Assembly (NCBI GenBank): GCA_038503065.1
Contig: JBCAMK010000001.1
Location: 930,001-994,000, forward strand
From: Paragyromitra xinjiangensis
Lineage: Eukaryota; Ascomycota; Pezizomycetes; Pezizales; Discinaceae
Direction of reading: 5' to 3'
Length of the DNA: 64,000 bases
Of the stretch, positions 1 through 11,022 are shown piece by piece. Below the pieces are notes generated by a model, which ran no database searches, had not been told where the DNA came from, and saw only the letters and a program-made list of their open reading frames with translations. The position numbers and the translations under genes were made by a program. Within the stretch, counting starts at the first letter, position 1, and each line of letters starts with the position of its first letter.

Positions 1-2777
1 CAAACCTGAGGATAGGTTTCAGAGGGCTTAGCATCCTCCATCGTAGGGTTCTTCGCTGGTATGGATGGGCGAGAAAGCAGCGAGCTTTAAATGGTGAGTC
101 TTGCTTCGCGTTTTCTTCATATCACACTGACATCTTTTGTCAGCTATAGGCTCCCCTGGGAAGAAAGAACTCAATGGACGTTCTAATATTCCATGTGAAA
201 CTAAGTTACACCCTAGGGAGGTAAATAATGGAATAGGTGAAGACCCTCGTCTTGAGAAGCTCTTGTGGGAGAGTTTTACTTGTTTATTTGTGCTGATGAG
301 GTCTGGCCTTCCGATTTTTTACATCTAGATGCTAATTACATTCAGAAATTCTTTGAGGGAAAAGAGTTCCTCTCAGAAATATTTGCTAGCGCTCTAGGTT
401 AGTGCAGTTTGAGCAAGCTCAACGTTCACTTTTGATGTGGTTTTTAACCGTCAAGCTTATTTCTCGTTCCCATTATAGCACCTGCAGACGAGATTAGCGT
501 TTCAATTCCTTGGACTGCGGTTGACCAAACCGCAAAGGAGTCTCAAAAGATCAATGATATAGATAGCAGTGCACACACGACAAACACTAGACACGAACGC
601 TATCCGGTTGCTTCGGATCTTATAAAGCCGGCTGGCCATCAAAAACCTAACCTACTTAACTCTGGCCGCATTATCTCCCAACAACTGAAGGATAAACTGT
701 TTCGCGATTGCTTTCCTGATGGTCTTCAGTCTCATGTAGATCCACACTTCGAGGGATCCCGTGCTAACAGTGGTGACTCCATTGCTTATAGAAACCATGC
801 TCGTTGGGTTCTAGAAAATAACGTCATGAGCGATGATTCGGAGAACGATTCTGATGGCTTTGTGGGTCAATACATGGTCACACATCCCGTCCCTCAAGGC
901 CAACCGCAAGAAATATATACGGGAGAATCCGGAAGACTTCCTGCGAGATCCCTTGGGAATGCTCTTGCCGAAAATCTTTCAAACGATCTATTTTTCTTAG
1001 GCGATTCCGACTCTTCCGATTACCGCAGCGGTGAAATTTCAGATTCCGACGGCGACTTCCCTGTCATTAGTGGAGGGGAATTAGAAAAACTTCTTGAAGA
1101 AACGAAGGGGACGCTGCAGTTTCATAGGTGGCAGAATGCACCGACGGGGAGGCGTCAAAAAGAATTCAAGACTTTGATCAACTTGCATAGGTTTGTTAAG
1201 AACTCTGAGGACAGGAACCAGAAACGTTGGAGATCTAGAGAACAGGAGGAGAGAGAAATGGAGTTTAGGACTAATGCACAGGATAAAAGATCTACGAGCG
1301 ATTCCCACTTACCGCCTGTTTTTACGTCCCCTAAGGGAGGTGTCTCTAGGCCTTCTCGTGTGCCACCCTTGAACAACGAACCCGGGCTCGATCTGCCTCC
1401 TCCTATAGCACCCAACAAAACAACTTTCTCCCAGAAGTTTTCTGAGGATTTAGGAGAGGGGTCGCAGTCAGTTAACAAGGAAACTGACGATTATTCCTGT
1501 ATCACGGTCGATGATATAAAGTTCCTGAGGGAGCTCAAAAAGCGACTTGAGCGGGCAGAAGCTACCCAACAGACGGGCGATGCCCTCAAAACCATCTCCC
1601 ATGACAACTTAGAAGCTCTATTACCAGAACCCCGAGTATTTAACGAGAACGCATCAAATATGGCAATGCGAAACCTCATGGGGTACTTCAAGAGCAAGCC
1701 AGACGGGGCTGCTACTACGAATCCCCAAGAAAAATCCCTACGTGACACTTTGCTTATTGCTAAACCTCTCCCTGGGATCGGTCATCGTATTGAGTTCGAA
1801 AATTGGTTTTCTCGGGATCAATTCTCGGAATTAACGGATTGCCGTTCTGGACTGTCTCGGGAATATCATGGGCCGACACCAAAAAGACACCATCCAACAA
1901 CACTATCTGGTAGTGTTTCTTTTCACTCGGATAGCGCCGAGTACCACCCGTTTTCCCAAGCAGTCAAATCCTCAATTTTTAAGAGGATAGTAACTAGCAC
2001 AGGAAGATTCTGGAATCCAAAGGCCAAAATTTTCCTGAGCGGCTTTTGGGTCACGGACAACCTATTCATCACGGCATTGAATTTTCATCCTTGGGCTCCC
2101 AGTACTACTATCGAATCTCTCAGTGACCAAATTGAGGACTTCAAGTTACGTAATGACGGAATAAAGCTTTTTGTCTCTAGTAGCTATCTCGACCCTAGCG
2201 ATGATCCAGATGCCATCAGAGTCGTTTTGAGAGCATGGGATACTTCTGCGAGAATAGCAGTCTTCAATTCTGAAGATAAAAACAAGATTCCTCCAAACTC
2301 CGTTGGGGTTGATATGTTGATTGAAGAAGATGCAGCATATAGCCATGATGGGGCGTATATTGCTACGGTTGGATATAACTCCTTGGATGCAGCAAGAGGC
2401 GACCCCTTGGGCTTAAAGTTACTTACTCCAGGGACTCGCTCGGTCACCTTTGGCGGGATTACGATCTCCGAAGGTCACCAGAGGAATGAAATCCGTTTAC
2501 CCCCAGTCTTTGCCAGATTGGAATCGGGATTTTCTCATGGGTCATATGGACGCATTTGTATCACGATGGGAACTGATCAGAAGAATCCGGGCTCTATTAT
2601 TGGTCTTGGTATTTATGGAGTAAACCCTGCTAGCTTATATTTAACGCACTAATCACCATTATAGTGACCGGACAGTGCGAAGAGCGTGGCCCTCACCGAC
2701 CTGGAGCCCTCAGCGACTTTGTCAGCACTTTCCCTGATGGTTTCAAAGAAGAACTGAGGAGGATTTCGAGAGATTGA
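1..2777 (+). CDS. Unrecognised protein, 5' end outside window, with apparent frameshift
   Basis: The frame is open from base 3, so the gene starts left of the window. Exons that join in phase are 3-93, 144-397 and 479-2619. A last exon 2676-2777 is proposed after a 56-nt intron with GTAAAC donor, CACTAATC branch and CAG acceptor; without that splice the protein stops at 2652. Exon 144-397 changes frame at the TTTT run 274-277: one extra base would join the part ending LLWES to the part starting FYLFICADEVW and restore phase with exon 479. The middle is acidic, Ser/Pro-rich and probably disordered. The C-terminal third contains GFWVTDNLFITALNF and GSIIGLGIYG, which faintly recall the beta strands of trypsin-like peptidases, but the catalytic His position reads Asn and no GDSGGP motif is seen. 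I do not recognise the family. Function unknown. Confidence 0.6.
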
Positions 2778-3351
2778 GGAACTTGAGAACTTGGTAAAGT
2801 TAGGTACATGCAGGTCTTATAATGGCGGGCTTTCTGAATTCAGTTCGATATTTGCTATTTTTTATTTCGTTTCATTGAATTCTCGTGCAAGAAGTAATAG
2901 GGCGCTTGTTGCCTTTGACAATTCATAATCGAACAAGGATTTTCTAGGGGAAATATTGGTGTAGATGGCCAATGGTAAAGCCAAAATAATTGGGGTAATT
3001 GGCCGTGGGTAAAAGGGAAAGGGGTTGATAGGTTCTGATTTGTTCAAACTAGAATTTCATTATTACGGCTCCACAGCTCCCTTTTTTCCTCCATAGAACT
3101 TTCGAGTATTGATTGGATAAAATACCATGATTTTCAGGCATTTCGTATGAGATTCGCAGCGTTTTGGTTTAGGAATGGAAGGTTTTCTATCGAAACGGCA
3201 ACACGACTAGCCATTATGATTGATTGCTGTGCATTATCAACGTCGCGCACCACGTGCACTATGCGGCCAAGACATCGCACTAAGGCGGGATCTAAAATGG
3301 TTACCCGGTAAACTTTCCGACACCTTCATATTTGTCGCTGGTGTCTGTTGA
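2778..3351. other. Intergenic spacer
   Basis: No convincing coding sequence on either strand. It carries a CACGTG core near 3249 and probably holds the promoter of the EST1/SMG7-like gene that starts at 3352. Confidence 0.5.
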
Positions 3352-6300
3352 ATGTTCGAACAAGCGTCACCTTCCCGCGATCCTTATCTCTCCCGTATGT
3401 TGCAGAAAGTCATCTATAGCCTCGACATACTCTCTCACATAGCGTCTGGTGTTTTCTTGACTGGCCTAGGGATCATTGAGTTCAAGTAAACTTTGGCGAC
3501 AGCTGGAAAAAGCGATATCGATCGTAGATGTCATCCGTGGCAGATGCCGAAGATCTTTGGGAGTGCGTATAACAAGCCAATTCTTTTATCACAAAATTGG
3601 CAAGAACTTAGTGCTTGCAGAACAGCCCTCCGCTGGGAGAAGGAATTGGCAACTATGCTTAAGGATCAACCCACAGGACGCAATGTTGAGCATGTTATAT
3701 CACAGTATGTTATTCAATTGCTCTTGAATCTTGTAGGTCTGTCGTTGATTCGATCAAACTTGATCAGGTTGCGCGAATTATATGTGAACATTGTGTTTGC
3801 CGACTTGCGTTTTGCGCTCGACCGGGATGTTGAAGGTCGCATCTGGAACAAGCACCATAAGATTATTGAACAATATCGGAATATCCTCAACCAGGTTAGA
3901 AAACGCTAATGATGGTTCCCCATAAGGCGCATACGATAATCTTACCAATTTAGTTTCGAGAAACTAACGGTAAGAAGAAGCCTGTTGAACTACGGAAGCT
4001 TCAAAATGCGTTCGTCAGCTTTATCAAACAGGCCACTCGGTTTTACCGTTCCTTTATCCAAAGATTGGTTTCGCACTTTGAAGTCTTTGATTTGGACTGG
4101 GTAGTTCGAAAGTTTAACCTTTCCAGTGTGTTCCCTTATCCCCCATCCAATTTCCGTAAAAAGCTAATGCCCCTATCGTCGATGCCTCTTCAACACCGAT
4201 TCCGGATTGTGACCTGGATACAAAGGATATCGTGATCCGTTCATGTCATCGTACCCTTGTATTTCTTGGTGACTTATCTAGATATCGAGAAGCCTCTCAG
4301 AACCCAAAGAACTGGGGCCCAGCAACAGGCTACTATACACTCGCCAAGAAGCTCGTTCCGAGATCCGGCTCACCTCATAATCAACTTGCCGTGATAGCTC
4401 TAAACGAAGGTTCAAACCTGTCTGCAACATACCACCTCTATCGAGCTCTCTCGGTTGCAGAGCCGTTTCCAGAAGCCGGGGACAACTTAGGCCTGGGCTT
4501 CCGAAAGGTTCTCAAAGCTCACAAAGCTGGAAATTTAGGCGTCAACCTTGTCAGAAAAGAGGAACAGGCTGTTAGCGAGTTAATTGCTCTATTTGTGAGA
4601 CTTCACGCGAAATGCTTTAGTGGGAAAGAGTAAGTCTATAATTTCCAAAGGCATAAACGTGTTATACTAAAAACATATCCTAGATTCTCGGAATATGAAG
4701 CATTTGAAAGCGAGATGTTGACGCAGCTCGCCCTGGATTTGAAGGAGCGCACGTTATCTAATGGCATGCTAAGTAAACTTGTTCTTATCAATATCGCAGC
4801 GCAGTTCTATGCAGCAGAGAGGTCAAAAGGTTCAAATCCCTAGGTACGGGGAGTATAAATTGCCTAGGGCTAACAAATTGCCCAGAACGGGGATTTGCTC
4901 GGGCTCATGCTAGCTTCCTACGGTTAAATGTTGCCACATTTACCACCCTCCATCAGGTTTTCCAACCTGAACTTGAGCGTGCAGTAGGAGACAAAACCGA
5001 GAACGACGCTCAAACGGTTTCGGCTGTGGGTAGGCGCATGCTTCCAGGTCTAAGGCTGTATTCAACGTGGTTACGAATTAATCATCAAACTCTGACCGAT
5101 CAATTGGCCGATACCTCTATGTCTGTTCTGATCAAGCAGCTATGGCAGACCTATGCGAATACGCTTTCTCTTCTGGCTGCAACATTCCCAGTCGAGCGAT
5201 TGCCTCACCTAGAATATTTGTTGGACGAGGACGACGATACCATTGGGTTTATGCCGTTTGATCCGGTGAATGGAGATAAGAAATTTAACTGGGGAGATGA
5301 TTCAACAGAGCAAGCTCACCCGAATGACGAAATGTTGGCTAGAATAAGATTTTTGCTTGAAGATGGGGGACATTTGTGTAGGAAAGAGGTGATTTTTATT
5401 TCTTGATATCAACTCTATGAGATAGAAGTTTGGACTAAACGGTTGTTTATGTTCAGAATGTTCCAATCACTATTGTGAATGGAACAATAACCTATCAAGA
5501 AGATGGTATCCTTACTAGCACCCCATCGATAGGGATGAATTCGCTCTACAGAACCTCTGCAGTCCCTCCCACGTACGAGAGAATGGGCACCCCGGACATA
5601 TCTAACATTCCGCATCAATCTACTTTTCAATCACGGGAGGATGAATACTCTGATGACGAAAATGATGTCCCCCGTGCCGCAGAAAGCGTTCTCGCTCACG
5701 GGGGCACGAGTATCATTGAGTCCGTCACTGGGTCAGAAACAATGAATATTGCTATGAACCGGATGGTTGACTCTCTTGTTGGCCCACGCGAAGACCCATC
5801 CTCCGAGGACGATGAAGAGATACTATTTTCTGGGAGGAGGAAGAAAAAAGAAGCCCAGCGTCGTGCTGCTCGTAGAGGTAGCAAACGCCCCGAACGCCAT
5901 GACGGGATCCCCGAAGTACCAAGAATCAGAACTCCTGATCTCGAGATGACTCCGCTTGCACCAAATAAGTCGCCAAGTGCAGCACCCTCTCCAAAGGGAC
6001 AGCTCTATACCGCAAAGGACCTAGCAGCAATCGTCCAGAACTTCACAGCCACACACATACCACCTCACTACTCGTCTCATTCCCAAGAACTTCCTACTAC
6101 CCCTCCCCATAATCTTTCGCACCATATGGCAGCCGACATGAACTCCCCTAAAAATCCGAATATATCTCCCGTATCCTCCGATTGGATCCGTCCTCGAACC
6201 ATCACCAAATCGCCCATTCCTTCCTCAATGCCAGACCCATCTAGTTTCTTTGTCCCTGACAGTGGGGATATGGCGAATACGCATCCACAACACCAAAGCC

Positions 6301-6440
6301 CATACATCCCGTATCCTGGGACTTTTGGAAGTGAATGGGGCAGCCCACACCACGTTAGCCAAGAAACGCCACCGAATGGTCAGGGGACAGCTTTTGGGAG
6401 TGGTGGAACTTCTTCAATGTTTTCGAGGGGAAGAGATTAG
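3352..6440 (+). CDS. EST1/SMG7-like telomerase-associated or mRNA-decay factor
   Basis: Proposed exons are 3352-3394, 3503-3894, 3954-4629, 4684-4829, 4886-5388 and 5457-6440, all with GT..AG ends and matching phases, except that exon 3954-4629 needs one extra base in the CCCC run 4170-4173. The N-terminal half has the TPR-like pattern of Est1/SMG5-7 (LRELY, RIWNKHHKIIEQYR, then KKPVELRKLQNAFVSFIK). It is followed by the EST1 DNA/RNA-binding-type domain: CHRTLVFLGDLSRYRE, a tetratricopeptide-like stretch with GSPHNQLAVIALNEG, and YHLYRALSVAEPFPEA. The C-terminal ~320 residues are Ser/Pro-rich and low in complexity, and there is no PIN nuclease domain, so it is SMG7/Est1-like rather than SMG6-like. 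Such proteins act in telomerase recruitment or nonsense-mediated decay; which role applies here cannot be read. The start ATG at 3352 is inferred from splice phase. Confidence 0.75.
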
Positions 6441-7728
6441 GTAGGTAGGTATACGGACCTTGGTAATGTTCAAAGCAGAGAGGACTGGTAGGATAAGGAC
6501 TGGAAGCGCGGCTCCTAGGGACAGATAATTTTCGTGAATGGCGTTTTGGCTCGACCCTGATTTCAATTTCTCTTTTCTCTCTTTCTCTTTTTCCTTTTAC
6601 CTATTGGTCTTGGCAGCGTGCAACCCAGGTCCAATAGGAAGAAAGCTCCCGGATCATGGTATGGAAATGGCCCTATTTCAAAGGCAAATAAATTAGGGCC
6701 ATAGGAGCATAGTTCGTTTTTCCTTTTATCTCCAATTTCGTTTGGGTCTTAACGGCAGGTAGTTTGCCTCTTGGGATGGTAAATTCAGGCGAGTGAATGA
6801 AAAATCGGTTGCTATCACTCGACACTACTGTGACGCTTTCTCACGTAAGGGGTTGTTTGTAATGGCTTGATTCGAAGCACATGCTCTTATGTAAACGCAT
6901 CTAGAGTGAGAGTGCATGTACATGCAAGTATGTGAACGCATGTCTGACCCGGTCAGCTCTAGTTTAATAGCAAGGTGTAAACCATGATTCGCAGGCAACT
7001 AATATCTTAAATAGGATAGACATTTTGGACTACCAGAGATTGATATAGAACTGGTTTTGGGGCCTGTTTTATAACAAGAGATCGCTTACCCATAACAAGT
7101 AAGCAGTCGAAACAGCGGAATTGGATATAGCGGCTTCTAGAGCATCTTAGCTTCGGAGAGGATTTTAAGGTTTGTCCCTATTTCCCCCTTCCTATGCATT
7201 GTCGTCTCTCTAGTTCCTTCTCTCCGTGATAGATATACGCCCAATGGTGGTCTTATCAATGTGCCAAAAGCGGTCACCAAGGGATTGGGTAGCCAAACGT
7301 GGCTATTCCGAGTGACCTATCGTGATTGAAATTTCCCATTGGTTGTCTTTGAGAGGCAGCCCATCGACTTGTGGAACTCGTCAAATGCCGATCGGGTTAG
7401 AACTGCCAGCTTTATCCACTCAAAAACAGCCTTACAATTTTGGCCCTAGGCATGGTGTCCGAGTCCTAGTGCTAATCACTAAAGTTTAGACATAGATGTA
7501 GTAGATTTCTGTCTAATTAGTCACGCCAGAACGAAAGCTACCAATATCTATTTATTTCGCCTTTACACCATCTTATACCCACTGAAAAACGGAAAACTTT
7601 TGAACCAGTGTTGAAGTGATTCCAGACACCAATTTCTGCCCGCCTCAATCATTGATATACATATTCGATGATTACATGCATAGGTTCGTTTTGAATCTTA
7701 TGCAAATCTTTAATAAAACGAGTGACAT
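6441..7728. other. Intergenic region between convergent genes
   Basis: This 1.3-kb stretch lies between the 3' ends of the EST1/SMG7-like gene and adenosine kinase. It should hold both 3' UTRs. Frames on both strands are broken by many stops, and I see no gene, RNA or repeat that I can support. Confidence 0.5.
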
Positions 7729-9279
7729 TTAAGCAGACTCTGAGTAAATCTTCTTCTCAGCAGGGTAGCTATGTTTCGTGTTAGCGCTATGCGTATCACG
7801 CAACAGCTTTTCCGCCTTAGGAAGGAAGGAAGGAAGGAAGGGTACGTACGCTGGGCCAGGCTCTCTGATCCCCCAGCTTGCGAGCCAGTGCCCCATATCG
7901 ACAGCAGTCTTCAGTTCCTTACCCTGCACTAAGGCAGCAAGGAATCCACCAGCGAAAGCGTCACTTCAAGCCCAATCAGTAATTATCACATAACGCTAGA
8001 TTTCATAGAAGACCTACCCAGCACCATTGGTGTCGACAATATCCTTCGGGTCAATTGGCCTTACAGAGTAGCTCGTTACAGTCGGCTCAGCGCCTCCAGC
8101 AACAACAATAGTAGGTTCAGTTCCCTGGGTAATCACAACAGTGCGGGGACGGGCAGAATTCTTCTTTGGCAGCGCTGCGATGGCCTTGGCGATCGCAGTG
8201 ATGTCCTTAGTCTGGGTGGGGCTGTTAGTAGTAGTGATTATGGCGGGGGCGGGCAAACTGACGTCGAGGTTGTGGGATTCGGCATAGGCGATGGCCTCGG
8301 ATTCGTTTCCAATCAAGTAGTCACAGTAAGGAAGAACTGAGTCAAGCTGTTCTTTAAAGAATTGGGCAATAAAGGGGGCAGAGAGGTTCATAGAAAAGAT
8401 CTGTTGTACATATTAGTTAGTTGAAATTGTCCTCCGACCTAGTCAAGAAATTAACGTACCTTATTAGTTTCAGCAGCGTGTTCGCCGAGAGCCAAAATGG
8501 CTGGCACGCACACGGTCAAGTGGTAACCACCGACGTAGAAGATCTTCGCGTTCTCGACATAGGGCCAAACCTCAGGGGACTTAAGATGCTCAAGCTTGTA
8601 GTGATTTGCAGCAGCGAGGTCGGTCACCATAGAACGATCATGGCCAGTGATGATAACCCCACAGCGGCCGGTGAGCTGCTCCTCCTCAATGCGGTACTTG
8701 GTGAGAACACCCTCCTTCACACAGGCGTTGGTGAGTTGTTCGCCAAATGCATCTCTGCCGATGCAGCCAACGTAGACGACAGAGTTTGGTGGGAGGGCGT
8801 ACTGTTTTCCGGACGAAATCAATTATGCTCCTATCACTCAATTGGCCCATAAACACAAGATGAGACGTACCTGAGCACCACGAGCAGAGTTTTGGGCTGC
8901 ACCTCCAGCAAGGTATTTAGGGTGATACTTAGTGGTAATGTCATCGTAGATGTATTTGTGCTTTTCTTCGGCAAGAATTGCATCGTTGGGCTTGAGCTCG
9001 TATTTTTCCAACAGCTCCTGGTCACTGAGAAGAAGAAATGTCAACTGGGGGATAATTCAGAGTGAGAAAGGATGGAGTGCTAACCCTTTAACCTGGATAT
9101 CTTTAAAATTCAAAAAGAGCCAAATTGGCTTTCCCACGTTAGAATTGATCCCGTAGTTTTAAAATGCTGGGGAAGCATGATGGTCTGGAGACCACTGATA
9201 AAAAAATCACGCAAGAAAATAGTGGCAGCAACGCACCGAGGAGGGGGTTTCCTAAGCAGAGAAGAGGATATTCAGACAT
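7729..9279 (-). CDS. ADO1: Adenosine kinase (pfkB family)
   Basis: Phosphorylates adenosine to AMP, which recycles adenosine released from S-adenosylhomocysteine. Seven exons, read on the minus strand, join in phase: 9237-9279, 9085-9100, 8871-9024, 8460-8801, 8018-8400, 7850-7963 and 7729-7768, giving 363 aa, close to the usual 340-360. The start reads MSEYPLLCLGNPLL then DIQVKG, the typical ADK N-terminus. LAGGAAQNSARGAQ and YVGCIGRDAFGEQL follow. The pfkB signature DTNGAGDAFAGGF holds the catalytic Asp. The end is GHWLASWGIREPGPAYPAE. Without the last intron the frame runs on through a GGAA repeat, which gives a false C-terminus. Exon 2 is only 16 nt. The gene is convergent with its left neighbour. 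Confidence 0.93.
7820..7842. repeat. (GGAA)n microsatellite in the last ADK intron
   Basis: About five and a half GGAA units. On the minus strand they form a TTCC tract just 3' of the GTACGT donor (7844-7849) of the last adenosine kinase intron. Confidence 0.85.
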
Positions 9280-10668
9280 GATGAGGGGCTGTGATGGAAT
9301 TGGTGCGAAAAATGAGCTGATCGAGCGTATTCTAATGAGCGGAGTAGATGATGGAATAGAGACGAGGGGAAGCTTCAAAAAGATCGCGGGGCAATAGAGG
9401 GGCTTGGTGGGTTATCTACTATAGTGGTGTGTTGTATGGTTGAAAATCAACCCACAGGCTTTTTTTCTTACATGTCTCAGACCTGCGTTTGAGTATTTAT
9501 TTTTTTGGCTGAAGGAAACCGCTTTAGGATCTGCTTATGATACAAAGATTATAAGAGTAGGCTTTAAGTCTTATGTAGATGTGAATAACAGTTACAACTT
9601 TGTTCAATAATCACGACCCTGAGGCTCGTTGCGCTGCCATAGTTCTCTTGGCATCGGTCATCCTTTCCACGTTCAGGTATTTTTTTAGGATTTTTTGCAG
9701 GTAAATTCCTAAAAAGGAAGTATTTGTGGTCATTTGCCATCATCCCCGAATGATGCATCGTCCAGCATTCACCTCCCGGCATCAAGCGTTCAGACGACGA
9801 CCGTGAAACCCGCCAACACCGAAAAGCAGAGCAACCAGCAGAGAACGGCGAGCACCTGCCGCCACACCCTGTACCGTCTCCCTCGGGGCACCACCACACC
9901 GCTGCCCGCCCGCCCCAACCACCCAGCAGCCGAACCAGGAGCCACGGGAGAAAAAACGACCCACATCTGCGTAAACGTAAAGCACAATCAGGCAACAGCC
10001 AACAACAGACGCACTCGGCGTCACTCGCCCGCTCCCTTCGCCCACCACACTCACTAACTCTCACTCAGACTCATATCCCGCTTGCATACATAATATTTTC
10101 TTTCTTTCTCGCTTTCCTTCGCTCTTGCCACAGCCTCGTGTGGCTTGTGCGTGCCTTCCCTTTCCTTCCAAAACAGGCTCTTCTCGCTCTCTCTCCTTCT
10201 TTTTCTCTCTCCTCGCTTCAGTCTACTTTCCCCCCCCCACAAGCCAAGCAGCGAGCACGGCTGCACCGGGGCTCCATCGAGACACGCAACCACCACCTCC
10301 TCCTTCACGCGCTTTCGCTCACTCGTCGTTCCCACAACAACAACGTCGACCCCCGACGCCTAAAAAAAAATTTAAAGGTGGACGCGGAAAAGAGCCGCCT
10401 CGCGTCGTCCATCTCAACAACCCTCGTCTACTCAACCTGTGCCGCCAACCGCGACTCGCCACCAACCAAACCAGCTACACAGTAACAGACAGCCCCCTTC
10501 CTTCACTGACTCTCACTCTTTCTTGCGCTCTGCCCTAACCCTCCGCGTCAACGTCGAGACACGCGGTCCTCGCGTTCCTCTCGCGGCGCACCATAACTTC
10601 TTCGACTATATAATAGCACGTTACATACTGTAACTGGCTTATTGCAAGCCTTCCCGCCTTTGGTCGCC
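9280..10668. other. Divergent promoter region and long leader of STH1
   Basis: Spacer between the divergent ADO1 and STH1 genes. From about 10080 to 10640 the plus strand is strongly pyrimidine-rich, with a run of about nine C near 10231 and many CTCT/TTTC tracts. It also has CCCTAACCC at 10533-10541. This looks like a housekeeping fungal promoter and 5' leader. Short frames here are low-complexity and are not supported as genes. Confidence 0.55.
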
Positions 10669-10989
10669 ATGAATTCTATCGCCAACGGCACTATGCCGAT
10701 GGCTCCTCAAATGGCTGCAATACCCAACACCCTTAACAAGGAACAGGCTCAGGCTATGTACCAGGTGCGCTCCGCTCCTCCTTCCCTCTTCCCCTTACAT
10801 TCCATCCCTACCCCTGGAACGCGCTGACCCGACTGTGTGAGGATAGAAATGGCAAACTATGAAAGCGCAGGGTCTGAATGAGTCTAATCCTGAATTTGCC
10901 CAGCTATCATCAATTTTAAAAGCAATCCAGCAGCAGCAGGTTTACAAGAACCAGCAGATGCAAATGCAGATGCAGCACCAACAACAACA

Positions 10990-11022
<33 letters not shown>

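Noticed and set aside
3563..3619. Possible intron GTGCGT...TTGCAG in the EST1-like gene
   Set aside because: Splicing it would put the downstream conserved helices out of frame; the unspliced frame is continuous.
9564..10335. Several overlapping ORFs on both strands before STH1
   Set aside because: Low-complexity Arg/Pro/Ser-rich translations of the pyrimidine-rich leader; no conserved motif.
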